A stretch of 64,000 bases of DNA from Spirometra erinaceieuropaei (GCA_902702965.1 CACRXP010000305.1:216218-280217); one strand, 5' to 3'; counted from the first letter of the stretch, positions 22,001-32,259 are shown. Notes: generated from the sequence alone by a model not told the origin. Translations and numbers: made by a program.

Positions 22001-23433
22001 TTAGTCTTGAATAGAGTGTACTAACTCACGAGTATTGCCTTTTCGCGTCCCGGCGAAGGTGCTGTCCAGTTATGGTCAGAGGTCCATACTCTCATGTGGC
22101 CTTAAACCAGTCAAACTGAGTTGCTATCAATACGCACAGGGAGGCAAAACTAGGGTCAGAGGAATGACTGCGTTCTGGCAATTATCCAACAGCTGCGGAA
22201 ATGGGATATTTTTCACTCTTCAATACGTTTAATAATTTGTTAACTTGTCAACTGCTTGTTTGTTCGGCCGATGTACTTTCATGCACGAATACATTCATTT
22301 CACAGCACTCAAAGAGGGTGCATCATTGGTTCTGTTTTGATAAACTCTTAAGCTTCTTCGTCAAACTGATGGCAGATCCGAGTCTCAAGGATGCCAAAAT
22401 GGTCCACGTAGATGCCAATGGACACTGGCGAGAGGCCTCCAACCCCGCCGAGTCTGATTACTCTGCTACTGCTTCCGCCAACGGGTCGATTCCCGGAATT
22501 CCTGCGGACAACCAGACAACTGCTGCTGTTCCCTCACTGCTAAATGGGACCTCTAGGATGTCGCCTTGCATATTGGAGTCAGATTTATCATCTGAGCCGG
22601 TGGCGCCCATAGATCCTGATGTCACTCAATCCAGTGACTGTGTCGTTCTTATCGACGACGATGACGACCAGGAGGGTAGCGCGACGCAACCGGAACAGCC
22701 CACTTTTGCTCATTCCACGTCTTTCAATGATTGCTGCGCACCGTCTCCTCCCGCTGCCGTCACTGATGAACAGCCAGCTGAGCTTCCTTCTGCGGCGCCC
22801 GATTCTGCACCGACGAAGTAGGCTTCCTTTTTCTATCCGCCCTCGGTAACCGGCTTAGTGTTCAGTCAGTTTTGCCTTTCCATTTGCATGTCTTTTCTTG
22901 CACACAAAGCTAGATGCGCTGTCGACAAAGGTCCATTCAGTGCAGGCGGTAACAGCTCGTAAATACAACAGTGACCACGAGATCCAGCAGTTAGCACTCT
23001 GCCGGTTTGGTTTTTCGTTGGGGTGAGCCTGCATATGGAGTTTTATTTCTCCTTCCATTTCCAACCACAACGTTCTAGCCTGTTTGTCGATCTGGCTGCA
23101 AGCTCAGACGAGGAACCCAATACGACGACGGCAGCAACTCTATCGCTCTCCAATCCCGAACTCTCGGCAGCATCGGCGCCATCATCAGCTCCTTCCACCA
23201 CGACGGAGAACTGCAGTCTCCCGACTGTGATTCCGTCCCCTCCCCTCGCGGGCCTCTCCGTGGACATCGCCCCACCCCTGTCAGTCCCCCCGCGACCCCT
23301 AAACCCCGTCAGAAATGCTACGCACCGCCCCCCTCCCCCCGCTCCTGTTGCTGTTGTTGTCAACGCCGCTGGGACTTCCTCCACCCCGCTGGCATCCGCA
23401 CCTCCGAGCAGGCCAAACAAGGCCACTGGGTAA
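16020..23433 (+). CDS. PIAS-family E3 SUMO-protein ligase, copy 1 (8 exons)
   Basis: Proposed exons are 16020-16125, 17621 to about 18010, 18931-19162, 19705-20064, 21267-21365, 21531-21670, 22353-22817 and 23079-23433. Acceptors are AG and donors mostly GTGAGT or GTAAGT; the exon 2 donor is unclear and the exon 3 donor (GTTGTT) is weak. Phases agree across the junctions I could set. Exons 2-3 look PINIT-like (GYLTYSFTLELDD, CLSVRVARRNVTLPDP, FGHRLRFAIDIT). Exon 4 adds a divergent 120-residue linker. Exons 5-6 carry the SP-RING: SLLCPLALTRIE, then SVNCDHLQCFDLSSYLTI and WSCPVCSS, with the Cys, His and CPxC zinc ligands present. Exon 7 has MVHVDANGHW and SIM-like VVLIDDDDD. Exon 8 has SLFVDLAASSDEE, equivalent to the acidic C-terminal SIM of animal PIAS. 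As family knowledge, these ligases promote SUMO transfer in the nucleus. I see no SAP domain. GGGTAAG at the 3' end is both a stop and a possible donor, so a further exon is possible. Estimated length is about 715 residues. Confidence 0.85.
16195..16228. repeat. CTC trinucleotide microsatellite
   Basis: About eleven CTC units within intron 1 of the PIAS gene, giving a leucine run in an overlapping spurious ORF. Confidence 0.9.
16532..17360. mobile_element. Foldback/MITE-like element with ~340-bp inverted arms
   Basis: The left end GTAGGTGTGCTAACTCATG and the right end, read in reverse complement (GTAGGTGTGCAAATTCATG), begin long inverted arms. These continue through AATGTTAACCGAAATTCTGA, GATGCCGGCTTTC, GCATAAAAAATATTC-like and CCAATTTCATACTC to about 16875 on the left and 17010 on the right. 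The central spacer is about 130 bp and nothing is encoded. It lies wholly within PIAS intron 1. I could not define a convincing target-site duplication. Confidence 0.85.
18150..18600. other. PIAS intron 2 sequence, unrecognised
   Basis: An 83-residue ORF (18219-18470) is basic at its end but has no family motif. AATAAATGAAATTTG near 18570-18590 resembles the end of a retroelement 3' UTR. Confidence 0.35.
19241..19284 (-). ncRNA. Hammerhead-like core, possible Penelope-derived ribozyme remnant
   Basis: The - strand reads CTGATGA, then a segment that can fold as GGAGT/ACTTC, then GAAACG. This order (CUGAUGA, stem II, GAAA) is the hammerhead core. It is known from the literature that many Penelope-like elements carry hammerhead motifs in their terminal repeats. 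Two similar sites on the - strand in arm 2 support a common repeat origin. Stems I and III were not verified, so activity is unproven. Confidence 0.4.
20595..20895 (+). repeat. Intron-4 direct duplication
   Basis: The segment around 20625-20700 (GTCTTTTAGTAAGTTTTATG, CACGAATTTACAAAACA) recurs around 20820-20885 (GTCTGTTAGTGAGTTTTATG, CACAAATTTACAAAACA). Arm 2 has a single copy near 45600-45670, so arm 1 appears to have gained about 200 bp. The segment between contains TGTGATTCGAACCCACGC, which looks like a tRNA T-arm and may come from a SINE. Confidence 0.6.
21726..21895 (+). other. Conserved intronic block after the SP-RING exon; candidate alternative (poison) exon
   Basis: A good acceptor (TTTGTTTCTTAG) precedes the block. 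Splicing exon 6 to it would add about ten residues and then TAA. The same layout, including the in-frame TAA, is present in the inverted copy (about 43185-43340). One frame in this copy stays open (MAICARVIRSSRVLF...), but it is broken in copy 2. It could be an alternative terminal exon, a structured RNA or simply slow-evolving intron sequence. Confidence 0.3.
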
Positions 23434-24060
23434 GAATTGAATATGTAAGCCTATTGGACATATCTAACACATGGACCTCTGTAAATCGGGTATGTTGGTA
23501 ATGAGAGTTTTGGGGTGGAACACGAGGAAGCGAAGGCTAAAAGGTTTGAGGAAAGAAAAGTCCAAGAGGGCGGAAGTAAACCGTACGGTTGTTTAAACGC
23601 CCCCTAATAAACGTAAGCCCACAAATTCTAGTACTGTAAGCAAACGGACTGTAAAGGTCCACAAAAAGCGAACGCGAAGGATATTTGGCAGCAAGTTCTG
23701 GAAAAATGATTATTGTAAGTACCGACCAATGGTGGGTAGACGTAAATTGTGAGTCACATATGGCTTAATCTGACTGATGTAATAGCCGCGATGGGAAATG
23801 TTGGCGAGGTCGAGAACGTAGTTAACGAAAGATAGGCGGAATCGTCAACTAAAAGTAAAACTGCGCTAGCATTCTGAAATGTAGACGCGATGTATGGGGG
23901 GACGGAGTCGTAGTAATATAAGTCAGGTGAGAAATGTTGGCGTGACTAACCTACGTGGATGTGTACCTGAAGACCGAACCCAGGCGAACTCCAATGCGGG
24001 AATGGTGGTAAAATGGGAGTTTTATGGATGGAGCTAACTAAACAGTCGGAAAGGCCTGCT

Positions 24061-24882
24061 CAAATCCTGAAAAAAGCCAAAGACAAGGGTCGATTACGCT
24101 GTCCAGGTCCCAAAAACTGAATAATAAGCGCGTGTAATACGGCAACGGTAGTAATAGGGGTTTCACGGGTGAGGCAGATGGAAAACACACGTAAGAAGTA
24201 ACCCAGTGATGGTATATTGTTAGGAAGTCGCGCAAAATAAAGCGATTTGTCTAAATGACAATGTAACCAGCGCGAAATCTGAACAGCGGTGTAAGTAGCC
24301 GAAAAAAAGAAGTCCCACCCCCGAGAGAGGTAATTGGACCGTCAAGGCCACTGAGGCTGAACCGACTGCAACGCGGACTAACGGAAACCTGATGGGGTTA
24401 CTAATGCCGTAGAAAGTGGGTGTCCGTTGGTAAAATACATTGTAACAAACCTAACTGGAACGAAGACTAGGGATGCCACGAGTGGACCAAAAACAGGTTT
24501 CTAAGGGAAGTTTGGGGATTATTTCTAACGAAGAAAAGAGGAGGGCCTCGGATTCCTATTTCCCAAATCATTTTTAAGGGAAGCCGGTTTTGTACGCTTT
24601 CGAATGCCGTCAAGAAGGCGAAATGCGGCCGTGAATGAGGCAGTGAAATAGCCAAAAGAACGTCTAGGGAGAATGAAGTCGGCGAACCCCATAAGAGTGA
24701 AGTGGGGACGCTGACCCAATGACATAATGATGCAAAACAGCGGAACACAGGGAAGTCGCTGAAGGAAAAGTATACCAAATAAGTCATATGTGCTATTTAA
24801 GTGACAGTGATACAGAATAATGTCAGTTAAGCACAAATTTATTTTATCTTGAAAAAAGACAATCAGTGTACTTGAGAAAATT
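24061..24882. other. Purine-rich flank, no gene
   Basis: The sequence continues the A/G-rich + strand that begins after the PIAS stop. ORFs on the - strand here are by-products of this bias. Clear homology to arm 2 is lost at about 24060. Confidence 0.5.
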
Positions 24883-25875
24883 ATGTTTTCATATTGTAGA
24901 ATGCCTACTACGAAGCCTCCCAATGCCAAACGGTGGTGCCCTCAAGCCGATGCGCTCGTAACGGTGGACAACATCAGGGAGGCAATTGAAATGCCGAACG
25001 TGATAGCATATTGTCAGGAGAAAAGACTGCTCCCCACAATCCAAGCCTGCCTCTGCCGTAAGCCGATGCGGCTGCATGCGCGGAAAGTGTGCTCTGATGG
25101 CGTCATCTTTCAATGCACCAGATGTCACCGCCGAAAGTCAGTTCGAACGGGCTCGCTGTTTGAAGGCAGCCACCTAACCCTGTCAAAGATTATGAAAATA
25201 CTGCTGGCCTTCGTGAGAGGGGCTCGAGTGAAACAGTGTGAGCAGGAAACTGAGGTTGCGCACAACACAGTCCTCAGCTGGTACCGCATCTGCCGGGATG
25301 TCTGCTCAGCCGTTCTGCCGCGACTGACACGACAACTTGGCGGGCCCGGAATTGAAGTTCAGCTTGACGCGACGATGGTCAGCCGCAGAAAGCGCAATGC
25401 CAAACGGAGACGTGTACCCTACTGGATCGTCGGCATGTACGACACACGGCAGCGGAGGGCTGTTTTCGAGCAGCTGAATGACAGGAGCTGGACCTCCCTA
25501 CGCGCTGTCATCAGGCAGTGGGTGGCCAGCGGTAGCGTAGTCGTAACGGATGAGTGGAGGGCATATAATGGCCTGCCATCAGAAGGATATCGGCACTGCA
25601 GGGTTAACCGCACACGAAATTTTGCGGATCCAACGACGGGCCGCCCCAGAAACGCCGCCGAGGCCTATTGGAGCCGGCTGAAGAGGAAACTGCGCGAAAG
25701 TGGCTCGGTGTCTAGAAGATCTCTGTGGGCGCATCTGGACGAAGCCCAGTACAGAATGTGGTTCGACCTTGACCGAAGCGGCCTTAATATGGCCTGGAAC
25801 ACGTTTCTTGGACATGTTGCTGAAATCTATCCGGTTAAGCAAACCTCCCCCACGCATAATATGTTTAATGTGTAA
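24883..25875 (+). CDS. Intact Merlin-family transposase (330 aa)
   Basis: The uninterrupted ORF has a zinc ribbon (C56, C58, C78, C81) and a helix-turn region ending NTVLSWYRICRDVCSA. The ISXO2-like DDE catalytic domain follows: first Asp D162 in GGPGIEVQLDATMVSRR, second Asp D223 in VVVTDEWRAYNGL, and Glu E260 in NAAEAYWSRLKRKLRE. The usual DET after the first Asp is DAT here, but the catalytic Asp is kept. A second Met at residue 7 could be the true start. As family knowledge, Merlin transposases cut and paste elements with short terminal inverted repeats and 8-9-bp target duplications. I did not find convincing terminal repeats in the purine-rich flanks. It is the most diverged of the three full-length copies. 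Confidence 0.93.
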   Translation: MFSYCRMPTTKPPNAKRWCPQADALVTVDNIREAIEMPNVIAYCQEKRLLPTIQACLCRKPMRLHARKVCSDGVIFQCTRCHRRKSVRTGSLFEGSHLTLSKIMKILLAFVRGARVKQCEQETEVAHNTVLSWYRICRDVCSAVLPRLTRQLGGPGIEVQLDATMVSRRKRNAKRRRVPYWIVGMYDTRQRRAVFEQLNDRSWTSLRAVIRQWVASGSVVVTDEWRAYNGLPSEGYRHCRVNRTRNFADPTTGRPRNAAEAYWSRLKRKLRESGSVSRRSLWAHLDEAQYRMWFDLDRSGLNMAWNTFLGHVAEIYPVKQTSPTHNMFNV

Positions 25876-25974
25876 CAAAAGTTCTTAAACCTCTTAATAG
25901 TGTTATATTTAACCTGGTGGTAATATTGTTTAATGTACACAAACTTCGGGTGGAGGGGGGGTAGGAGGGAGTAA

Positions 25975-26910
25975 ACCGGATACCTTGATGTTGGCGTAAA
26001 GTAACCTGATGCGGGGTATGATGTGGACGAGGAAATCGGATAACTAACTAACTCAACGCAAGACGAGGAAGTCAGTGGATGGGTTGGCAAGAGACAACGC
26101 TAGGGACTAATCGGAAAGCGGACAGATCCCAACTGGAAATGGAAGCCCCTCGATAGTCACCTTTTACGAAAGACTTGACATGAAGTAAGCCCACCCAAAC
26201 CATGTCGAAGTTAACGAAATTTCGTAGCAAAGCAATATAAAGCACGTAAAGTAATCGGTCGTTGGGTGTCATAATAACAACCACGCATAGTAGTTGGGGG
26301 TGAACCCGGTACAGTTAGGCGGAAGCCGGTTTCATTGTCATCGTCTAATGAAGGAACGAGTATATCGATCCAATGAGGGTTACGTGACCTAAGCTGAGGC
26401 GAGGTATGACATGGACTAAGGAGCCGAATAACTAACCAACGCAGTGCCTGGAGGAAGCCGATGGTGAGATATTTAAGGGACAACTTAGTCCAATAATCCG
26501 AAAAGCAGCTGAGGAAGGAAACCCCTGGTAGTCGCTGGTTACGAAAGATTTCCACGCGGGGGACGGGTATGGTGACTTGGCGTGAAGGAATCTGACGTAA
26601 TCTTTATAGGCATCGGAATTTTAGTAATAGATCAGTAAAAAGCACTGGCAGTAACCGAATGTTAAGTAGGATAATGCCAAGCGGCCGTAATAGTCTACGG
26701 TCAACCGGTTACAGCCACACGGAAAACCGGATTGATGGTCCCCATCTAGTTGAAAAAAAAAGTTTGCCGGTGGATTAACAATGACGCGAAATAAGCTGAA
26801 GCAGGGACAAGAAAACCGAGAATTAGGTGTGCGAAGAGCAACTTCACCGAGCAACCGGAAAAGCGACTAAACCCACGGGGGAGGGGGGGGGAAGAGAACC
26901 CGTGGTAGTT
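25975..26910. repeat. Diverged tandem repeat, unit ~400 bp
   Basis: Successive blocks share the same order of words. GTATGATGTGGACGAGGAAATCGG (near 26015), GTATGACATGGACTAAGGAGCCG (near 26403) and CAGGGACAAGAAAACCGAG (near 26803) correspond. TTTTACGAAAGACTT (26162) and GGTTACGAAAGATTT (26537) also correspond, as do GGCGGAAGCCGG (26318) and CACGGAAAACCGG (26718). At least two full units and part of a third are present, with strong divergence. The + strand is purine-biased throughout. Confidence 0.6.
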
Positions 26911-26934
26911 CAACAGTATTCCTTCTCGCGGTCA

Positions 26935-27155
26935 GAGGTCAGCATCTGAAATGGATTCCCCGGTGACGCGATACTCTCACGCAAAACTGGTGCTATAGCA
27001 TTACCGACACGGAAGACGGGAATGGCCATTTCAGGCTTATTAACCGTCGTCAGCCAATCATACCCAATCCTGAGGCGTAGAGTACCCGGGACTCGATCCT
27101 GCGACCTGTTGGTTAGAAGTCTACCGCCCCTAACCACTGAGCCACGGGCTCTTTG
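26935..27155 (-). mobile_element. tRNA-headed SINE
   Basis: The - strand begins GAGCCCGTGGCTCAGTGGTT (A-box-like GTGGCTCAGTGG) and has GATCGAGTCCC as a B box, with a TCT-type anticodon loop in between. The 3' side of the acceptor stem (CGGGTACTC) does not pair cleanly with GAGCCCG, so this is not a working tRNA. A non-tRNA body of about 150 bp follows, ending near CTGACCTCTGACCGCGAG. Parts of the body recur at 28738-28830 (+) and around 9885-9950. Confidence 0.7.
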
Positions 27156-27269
27156 TCCTACCGGTTGCCCTGTCGATTGTAGATACCCGATCGCAACGAC
27201 AGAACAACGGGCGCTTGGCTGAATGTTTAGGGGCGTTGGTCTTCAAACAATCCGGCCGTCATTGCCGAC

Positions 27270-27960
27270 GATGTCCATCGTGCGCTCCCCAGCAAGGTTA
27301 AGCATGTACGTCGAATTGCGCGCGATTTCCTTTATAAGGGGTGTATGCTTGCGCCGCATCTATCGCACTCTTTCATCCTTCCCCATCTGAGTCAGGTGTC
27401 AAGGCCGCGTCAAGAAGACCGGAGGCGGGGAGGGAACACGTGGATGGCGCGGATGAGCCCGCACCTTGGCGCCTCACCCCCCGGTCCACAAGAAAACTTG
27501 ACCAGGATTTTAACCTACAACAACACCACGACAGGTCAAAAGAAGGAAGATGGCTGGGTAGCCATGTTCACGACCTGTATGCCCACAGAAAGCGCAAGCG
27601 CATCTACTGGAAGAGAGCCAGGTGTGCGAGGGCCATGGTGTGCTAGTGCCGGCATAACAGACGCTTGCAGACCTTTAAGCCCAGAAGGGTGACACTTGGC
27701 CCTGCATTCGCCTGGGCCGTCACCATTCAAGGCTGGCTAATCAAACAGTCTTAGAGTGAAAGACACTACCCATAAACCACACAAACACACACTTCCCACA
27801 TGCCGGAGAGTTCCACAGGTCACTTTGAGAGGGAGCCGTGACAGCCTCGTCCTCAGCCCACTGGGCAGCCTGCGTGGACTAAACTTGGGCGTCAGTCGGC
27901 AGCCTTCCAATCCACGGCGCTTGACGCACCGGGATAGTCACAGACTCGGATCAACTATGC
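27270..27960 (+). repeat. GC-rich dispersed repeat family R, copy 1
   Basis: It shares GACGATGTCCA(T/C)CGTG, GCGCCGCATCTA, CAGGTGTCAAG, AAGACCGGAGGCGG and GTGGATGGCGCGG with copies at 29579-30130, 50300-50480 plus 51280-51420, and 57564-58026. The last part, with GTCGGCAGCCTTCCAA and CGCTTGACGCACCGGGATAG, matches the end of the 29.6-kb and 51.3-kb copies. No coding capacity is recognised. Confidence 0.7.
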
Positions 27961-28229
27961 AGCAGAGGAGTCACATGGAGAAGGAGCCGAAAGGCACACT
28001 TCCCACTTGTGTGGGAGGTGAGAATTGGATGTTTGTGATGGTAGATGGTGTTGTGTCGTGCGGGTGTTGGTGAGAGAGTGTGATGATGTGGTGTAGCCGG
28101 AGGTTGTCCACCACAGATTTTCGTGAATGCTCATGTGTCCTAATAGGCCCATTCGGTGAGCGAATGTGCGGATGCAGTCAGGGCGGTTGAGGCGAATGCG
28201 GCTAGTGTAGGCTGGTATTCCAGACACTG

Positions 28230-28310
28230 GTTTCCCACCGGTGGAGGGAGGGAATGAGGTTGTTTTGGTGGTGCATGTGGTGGTGGTGGTGGTGGTGGTC
28301 GCTGCGGTCG
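28230..28310. repeat. TGG/GTG low-complexity tract
   Basis: Runs of GGTGGT give His- and Pro-rich ORFs on the - strand that I do not regard as genes. Confidence 0.8.
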
Positions 28311-28737
28311 GTGCCGCGGCTGGGACAGCGTGGATGATGGCGACGGGGAGGCAACAGAGTGAGCAGCAGTCGGCAGGGTGTTTGCGGCAGAGGCAAGAGT
28401 GAGGAATGTGGACGTTGTCAAGTTGATGTCCTATCGGGTCCAAAGATGTTCAGTAAGACCAATGCGTGCCCGAAAAGTCCGCTGACATTGTGAGTAGGCT
28501 GGAGGAGAAATGTGATTTTCGACCTTCGCGTTTGACTTTGGCAGCGTCGTCACGGTTGGATTCGTAGACTGCTGCGCCTGCCTTCACTCTTCTCCTGCAG
28601 GTCGACCGATCGAGGTCTTCTCAGTTGGCCAAGTAGTTCTGCAAGCACTTCAGAGAAGTCTTTAGGGTATCCGTGTGGCGTCGGAGTTGACCTCCTTGTC
28701 GGCGGGAACCCGCAGTTGCGGAAACGAACTTTAAGTG

Positions 28738-28830
28738 TTCTACACCTTGGAGTTGGGTATGGCTGGCTGGTGACGGTCAATAAGCCAAAAACGACCACCC
28801 CAGTCTCCCTTGTTTTGCCGGTAATTCTAT
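28738..28830 (+). repeat. SINE body fragment
   Basis: GTTCTACACCTTGGAGTTGGG and the following GGCTGGTGACGGTCAATAAGCC align with the body of the SINE at 26935-27155 (reverse complement). The tRNA-like head is missing. Confidence 0.6.
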
Positions 28831-28962
28831 TTTGCCTACATCATGGTCGGGCACGAATCCATTGGTTAGTTCCGTAGCGCAATCGACGAGCGTACCTCTA
28901 CCATCATAACGAGTGCTTTAAACACGAAGTGGGTGTGTATTTACCTGTAACTTGCAGCTCGA

Positions 28963-29578
28963 ATGAGCCGAAAAGCTCCGTTACACCAAATCCATACTTT
29001 TCTGATGCTTACCACCGACGCAAATAAACTGTACTTGACCTATTCCATGGAATGTTAACCACGACCAATGACTATCGCGCAGCATGATTCCGATATATTT
29101 CAGTCAGGAGGGGATTGCCAGCCCCTGAATGAGTTCCTTTCAAGACGTGCGCAAAAATTACACTCATTAAGAAATGACTGATTGCTATACATTTTCAGCA
29201 TTTGGTAGCAAATTCTGTCTACTTCAAGTTTTATACCTGAAAAAGGGTAACTCGAAATTTTAGAAAACGTTTTTTTAGTTCACAAATAATTTTAAACCCG
29301 GTATGCAATTGCACTTGAGCATGCAGTAAGCTTACCGTTTATGGCGAATCATAAACCTCCCTGCGCTAGTAAGAAGACGCAGTATAAGGCTCATGTAATT
29401 TTGCAATGGATGTGGACCAGTTCTCATACCCTATTCGCGGCATTAATACACAGACAAATAGGATGCTGTGGGAATGAAAATTTCGCGGTCCTAAAAAGCT
29501 CATAATTGCAGACTACTTCCAAACCGAAAGTTACCTTTTCTTCACGTGTACATTTTTAAGAAAACGTAATTTGACACG
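28963..29578 (-). repeat. Dispersed repeat family F, copy 2 (uninterrupted)
   Basis: This is the reverse-orientation homologue of 8500-8701 plus 9256-9735, without the LINE B insertion. It serves as the empty-site reference for that insertion. No protein is encoded. Confidence 0.7.
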
Positions 29579-30130
29579 ATGCGATATTTCGACCGTCGGT
29601 TTCGACGATGTCCACCGTATGTTCTACAGCAAGGGGGGGCGGGGACGGTGATGTGCGCAAGATTTATAGTGAGAGCAGACTTGCGCTGCATCTACCACAC
29701 CCCCTACTCCACCTGGGCCCGGTGTCAAGACAGAGTCAATAAGACCGAAGATGAGGGAGGGTGCAGGTGGATGGCACGGTCGGGTTCGAACCTTGACGTG
29801 CCACTCCACACCCCCTGGTCCGCACAATAAATAACCAGTTTTTGGCTAAAAACAAAGAGAATGGAGGCCAGCCGGGCCGAAGCTACACCTAGGCGTGCTG
29901 CCTCACCCGCCTCGGATCCCACGTAGTGGGAGTGCCATAAAGGCTATAAATGAGCCATTGCAGCTTGTCTCTTAGACCACTAGTCGACCACCCCACGTAA
30001 ACTTACAACCCTGGACCGACTGTGAGGTCCAAGCTATCCCGTCAGTTGGCAACCTTCCAAGTCACGGCTTTTAGCGCACCGTGATAGCTTCAAGCGCGTC
30101 AGATGGTCTATAGTGAGGAAAATGCGCTGA
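29579..30130 (+). repeat. Family R, copy 2
   Basis: It starts with GATATTTCGACCGTCGGTTTC and carries CGACGATGTCCACCGTATG, GCTGCATCTACCACACCCC, GGTGTCAAGACAGAGTCA, GTGGATGGCACGG and CCACACCCCCTGGTCC. It ends with GTTGGCAACCTTCCAAGTCACG. It is the longest copy in the window and includes the tail domain missing from 57564-58026. Confidence 0.75.
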
Positions 30131-31102
30131 GTCGTCGGCCTCACTATCCCTTCCCATTCCCATGCCTCAGTCACTGTCCGGGCCGGTCAGTTGACTGGAG
30201 CGGGGAATGGTGACCTTGTCTGCGCGCGCCACGTGCACGACCTGCCCCCCTCCCAAACACGAGCACCAGAATTTCACCCAACGTCGGATTTGCCACCATA
30301 TAAATCCTAAAAAGGACATTTTGGGCACTTCTTCTGCAAAATCAGTTTGATATTACAGAGACTTAAAAAATCAATGCAAAAAATGCATACTTAAGCGCCA
30401 TGGATGAAATATCATGGGATTACGTTGGACGAAAATCGGTACTGACACTACCACCCCTCCCGTTTTGATCCTGCGATATCGTTTACACTTATTTTCATTG
30501 TGTAGTTCTAATTGTTGTGATTCACCTTTTGCATGATTGCCACCAAGGATTGTTGTAGATCAAACTATCTCACGAGCAGGCACGAAATTAGCTTCCCACA
30601 AACTCTTCAGTGGGACAGAACTTCCAGGTTTATATCCGATGTTACACTAAATGCATAACCTTGAATTGTACTCACAAACCTGAAACGATCCCACGCTTCC
30701 TATTAAAGACTCACCCCGTTGCAAGATGGAATATGCGTACTCTTTCTAGTGAATATTTTAATGATTGCTTTCTTTACAATGGATGAACTAGGGCCACACG
30801 TTATTGCTTTTATATTTTATTCCCGAAAAATATGTAAAAATATTCACAAATGCATGGATGTTGGCCTGTTTTGGTCCCAGAAGTCTAGTATGAAGACTTC
30901 TGATTGTTATTAATTATGCTTTGCAATGCAAAGGGGTATCTCCGTAGGTTATTTACATCTTCAGCGTTGACAAGGGCGCGGGGCTTTCACTTCTGATTGC
31001 CTTCCATCACTCATACGCTGATGTCCGTCCTGCGGAACGACCACCTTATTTAATTTACTTGTTCGAATATGGCCAATTGTACAGTATTGGTTTCTCATTC
31101 AC
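30131..31102. other. No recognisable gene
   Basis: AT-rich, with short ORFs only. Confidence 0.4.
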
Positions 31103-32250
31103 TCAACATTTCACTTTCGTTTTCCGACTCGTGTTCCGCCTATCTAAACCTCGATTCCTGGTCCTCCAAGTCGGTGGACTTAGCGAAGTAGGGTTTTGTA
31201 GCACACACCTCCTGCTCTTACATCTGGTGCATCTGAAGATAAACCCGTCCTTGATGGATCGCAGTGATTTCTTCTTCATTTCTTTTCCACAGCTGCAGGT
31301 TAACTTGTTTGCCAGAAGACCTTTACTTTGACAGTAGTAAACGACTTCTTGTGAATTGATTATACTATGTACTTGTTGATATTCTGTCAGTGTCTTCGGA
31401 TCAGTGCTTCGCCTATCTGAACCTCGACTCCTGGTCCTCCAAGTCGGTGGACTTAGCGAAGTAGGGTTTTGTAGCACACACCGTACCAATCGATTGCTGC
31501 ACCTTGGCTTACTCCGATGACAGAAGCACACGTACTGACTTGCGTTCCAGAAATGAAATGCAACATAGCATTCATTATTGTTGATATGGAAAGCGGACTG
31601 TTGGCAAAAATAGATTCTGTCCTCACTGACTTCGTTTATTTGCATTTGGCGGACTGAAGATCAATCCGTCCTTGATGGATCGCAGTGATTGCTTGTTCAT
31701 TCCTTTCCCACAGCTGCAGGTTAACTTATCGACCAGAACTTTCCTTTGACAGTAGTAAACGACTTCTCGTGGGTCGACCATACTTCGTAATCGTTGAAAT
31801 TCTGTAATTCGAGGTGTTATGCTGGTCTCAAGCGTAGTCAACCACGTGTCTGGGTTTCTGCATGAGAGAAAAAACAAGACTGGGTTTACTTTGGGTGGCG
31901 GTCACAAAAGCTTTTCAGACTTCGGCGGAGTGTTCGTTTTGAACGTGTCCAAAAAACTACCTATTGTAACTTTTCTACCATAATGAGATATGATCCGCGA
32001 TCTCATTGGTGGGCTTAGTCGAAATTAACTTTACAACTGACACGAAATTCTTGTTTCGAACCACCGCCAATCCTCTTTCTACTCCCACCAATAAGCGTAC
32101 GCTTTTATGTGTCGTGATCAGATGCCTTCGTATACTTCCCATCCTAATCTTACTATTGTGGCGAGACCTCATTCTTACTTCCATTCTGACGTTCCTACTA
32201 AAACCAAAAAGACCCTTCAATGACCGGACACCAGAATCCCTAAACAGTTA
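31103..32250 (-). pseudogene. Merlin-like element with a duplicated zinc-ribbon N-terminus, no catalytic domain
   Basis: On the - strand, two head-to-tail blocks encode the same N-terminal module. Block 1 (31877-31640) reads VDPREVVYYCQRKVLVDKLTCSCGKGMNKQSLRSIKDG. Block 2 (about 31400-31190) reads INSQEVVYYCQSKGLLANKLTCSCGKEMKKKSLRSIKDG, followed by FRCTRCKSRR. An 80-bp sequence encoding RCVLQNPTSLSPPTWRTR also occurs twice (31137-31210 and 31415-31490). The upstream 31975-32250 segment matches 6870-7140. The DDE domain is absent. Confidence 0.7.
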
Positions 32251-32259
32251 AAAGTTACA

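Larger units (their letters stand above)
15370..24060 (+). repeat. Large inverted duplication, arm 1
   Basis: This segment is the inverted homologue of about 40835-48045. Collinear matches to the reverse complement include the Penelope RT2 piece (15380-15535), 15536-15770, exon 1 of the PIAS gene, 20055-20160, 20820-21040, exons 5-8, intronic block 21726-21895 and the 3' flank to about 24060. Coding exons are most similar; introns are alignable but diverged, with insertions in either arm. The endpoints are estimates by eye. Confidence 0.85.

Noticed and set aside
23043..23426. 127-aa Gly/Ala-rich ORF on the - strand (and its mirror at 41391-41777 on the + strand)
   Set aside because: Both are antisense shadows of PIAS exon 8, which is Pro/Ser/Thr-rich on the sense strand.
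27083..27155. Possible tRNA-Arg gene on the - strand
   Set aside because: The acceptor stem does not pair properly and a SINE body follows directly; treated as a SINE head.
27955..28443. 162-aa Pro/His/Thr-rich ORF on the - strand
   Set aside because: Its composition comes from TGG/GTG repeats; no motif and no sign of constraint.
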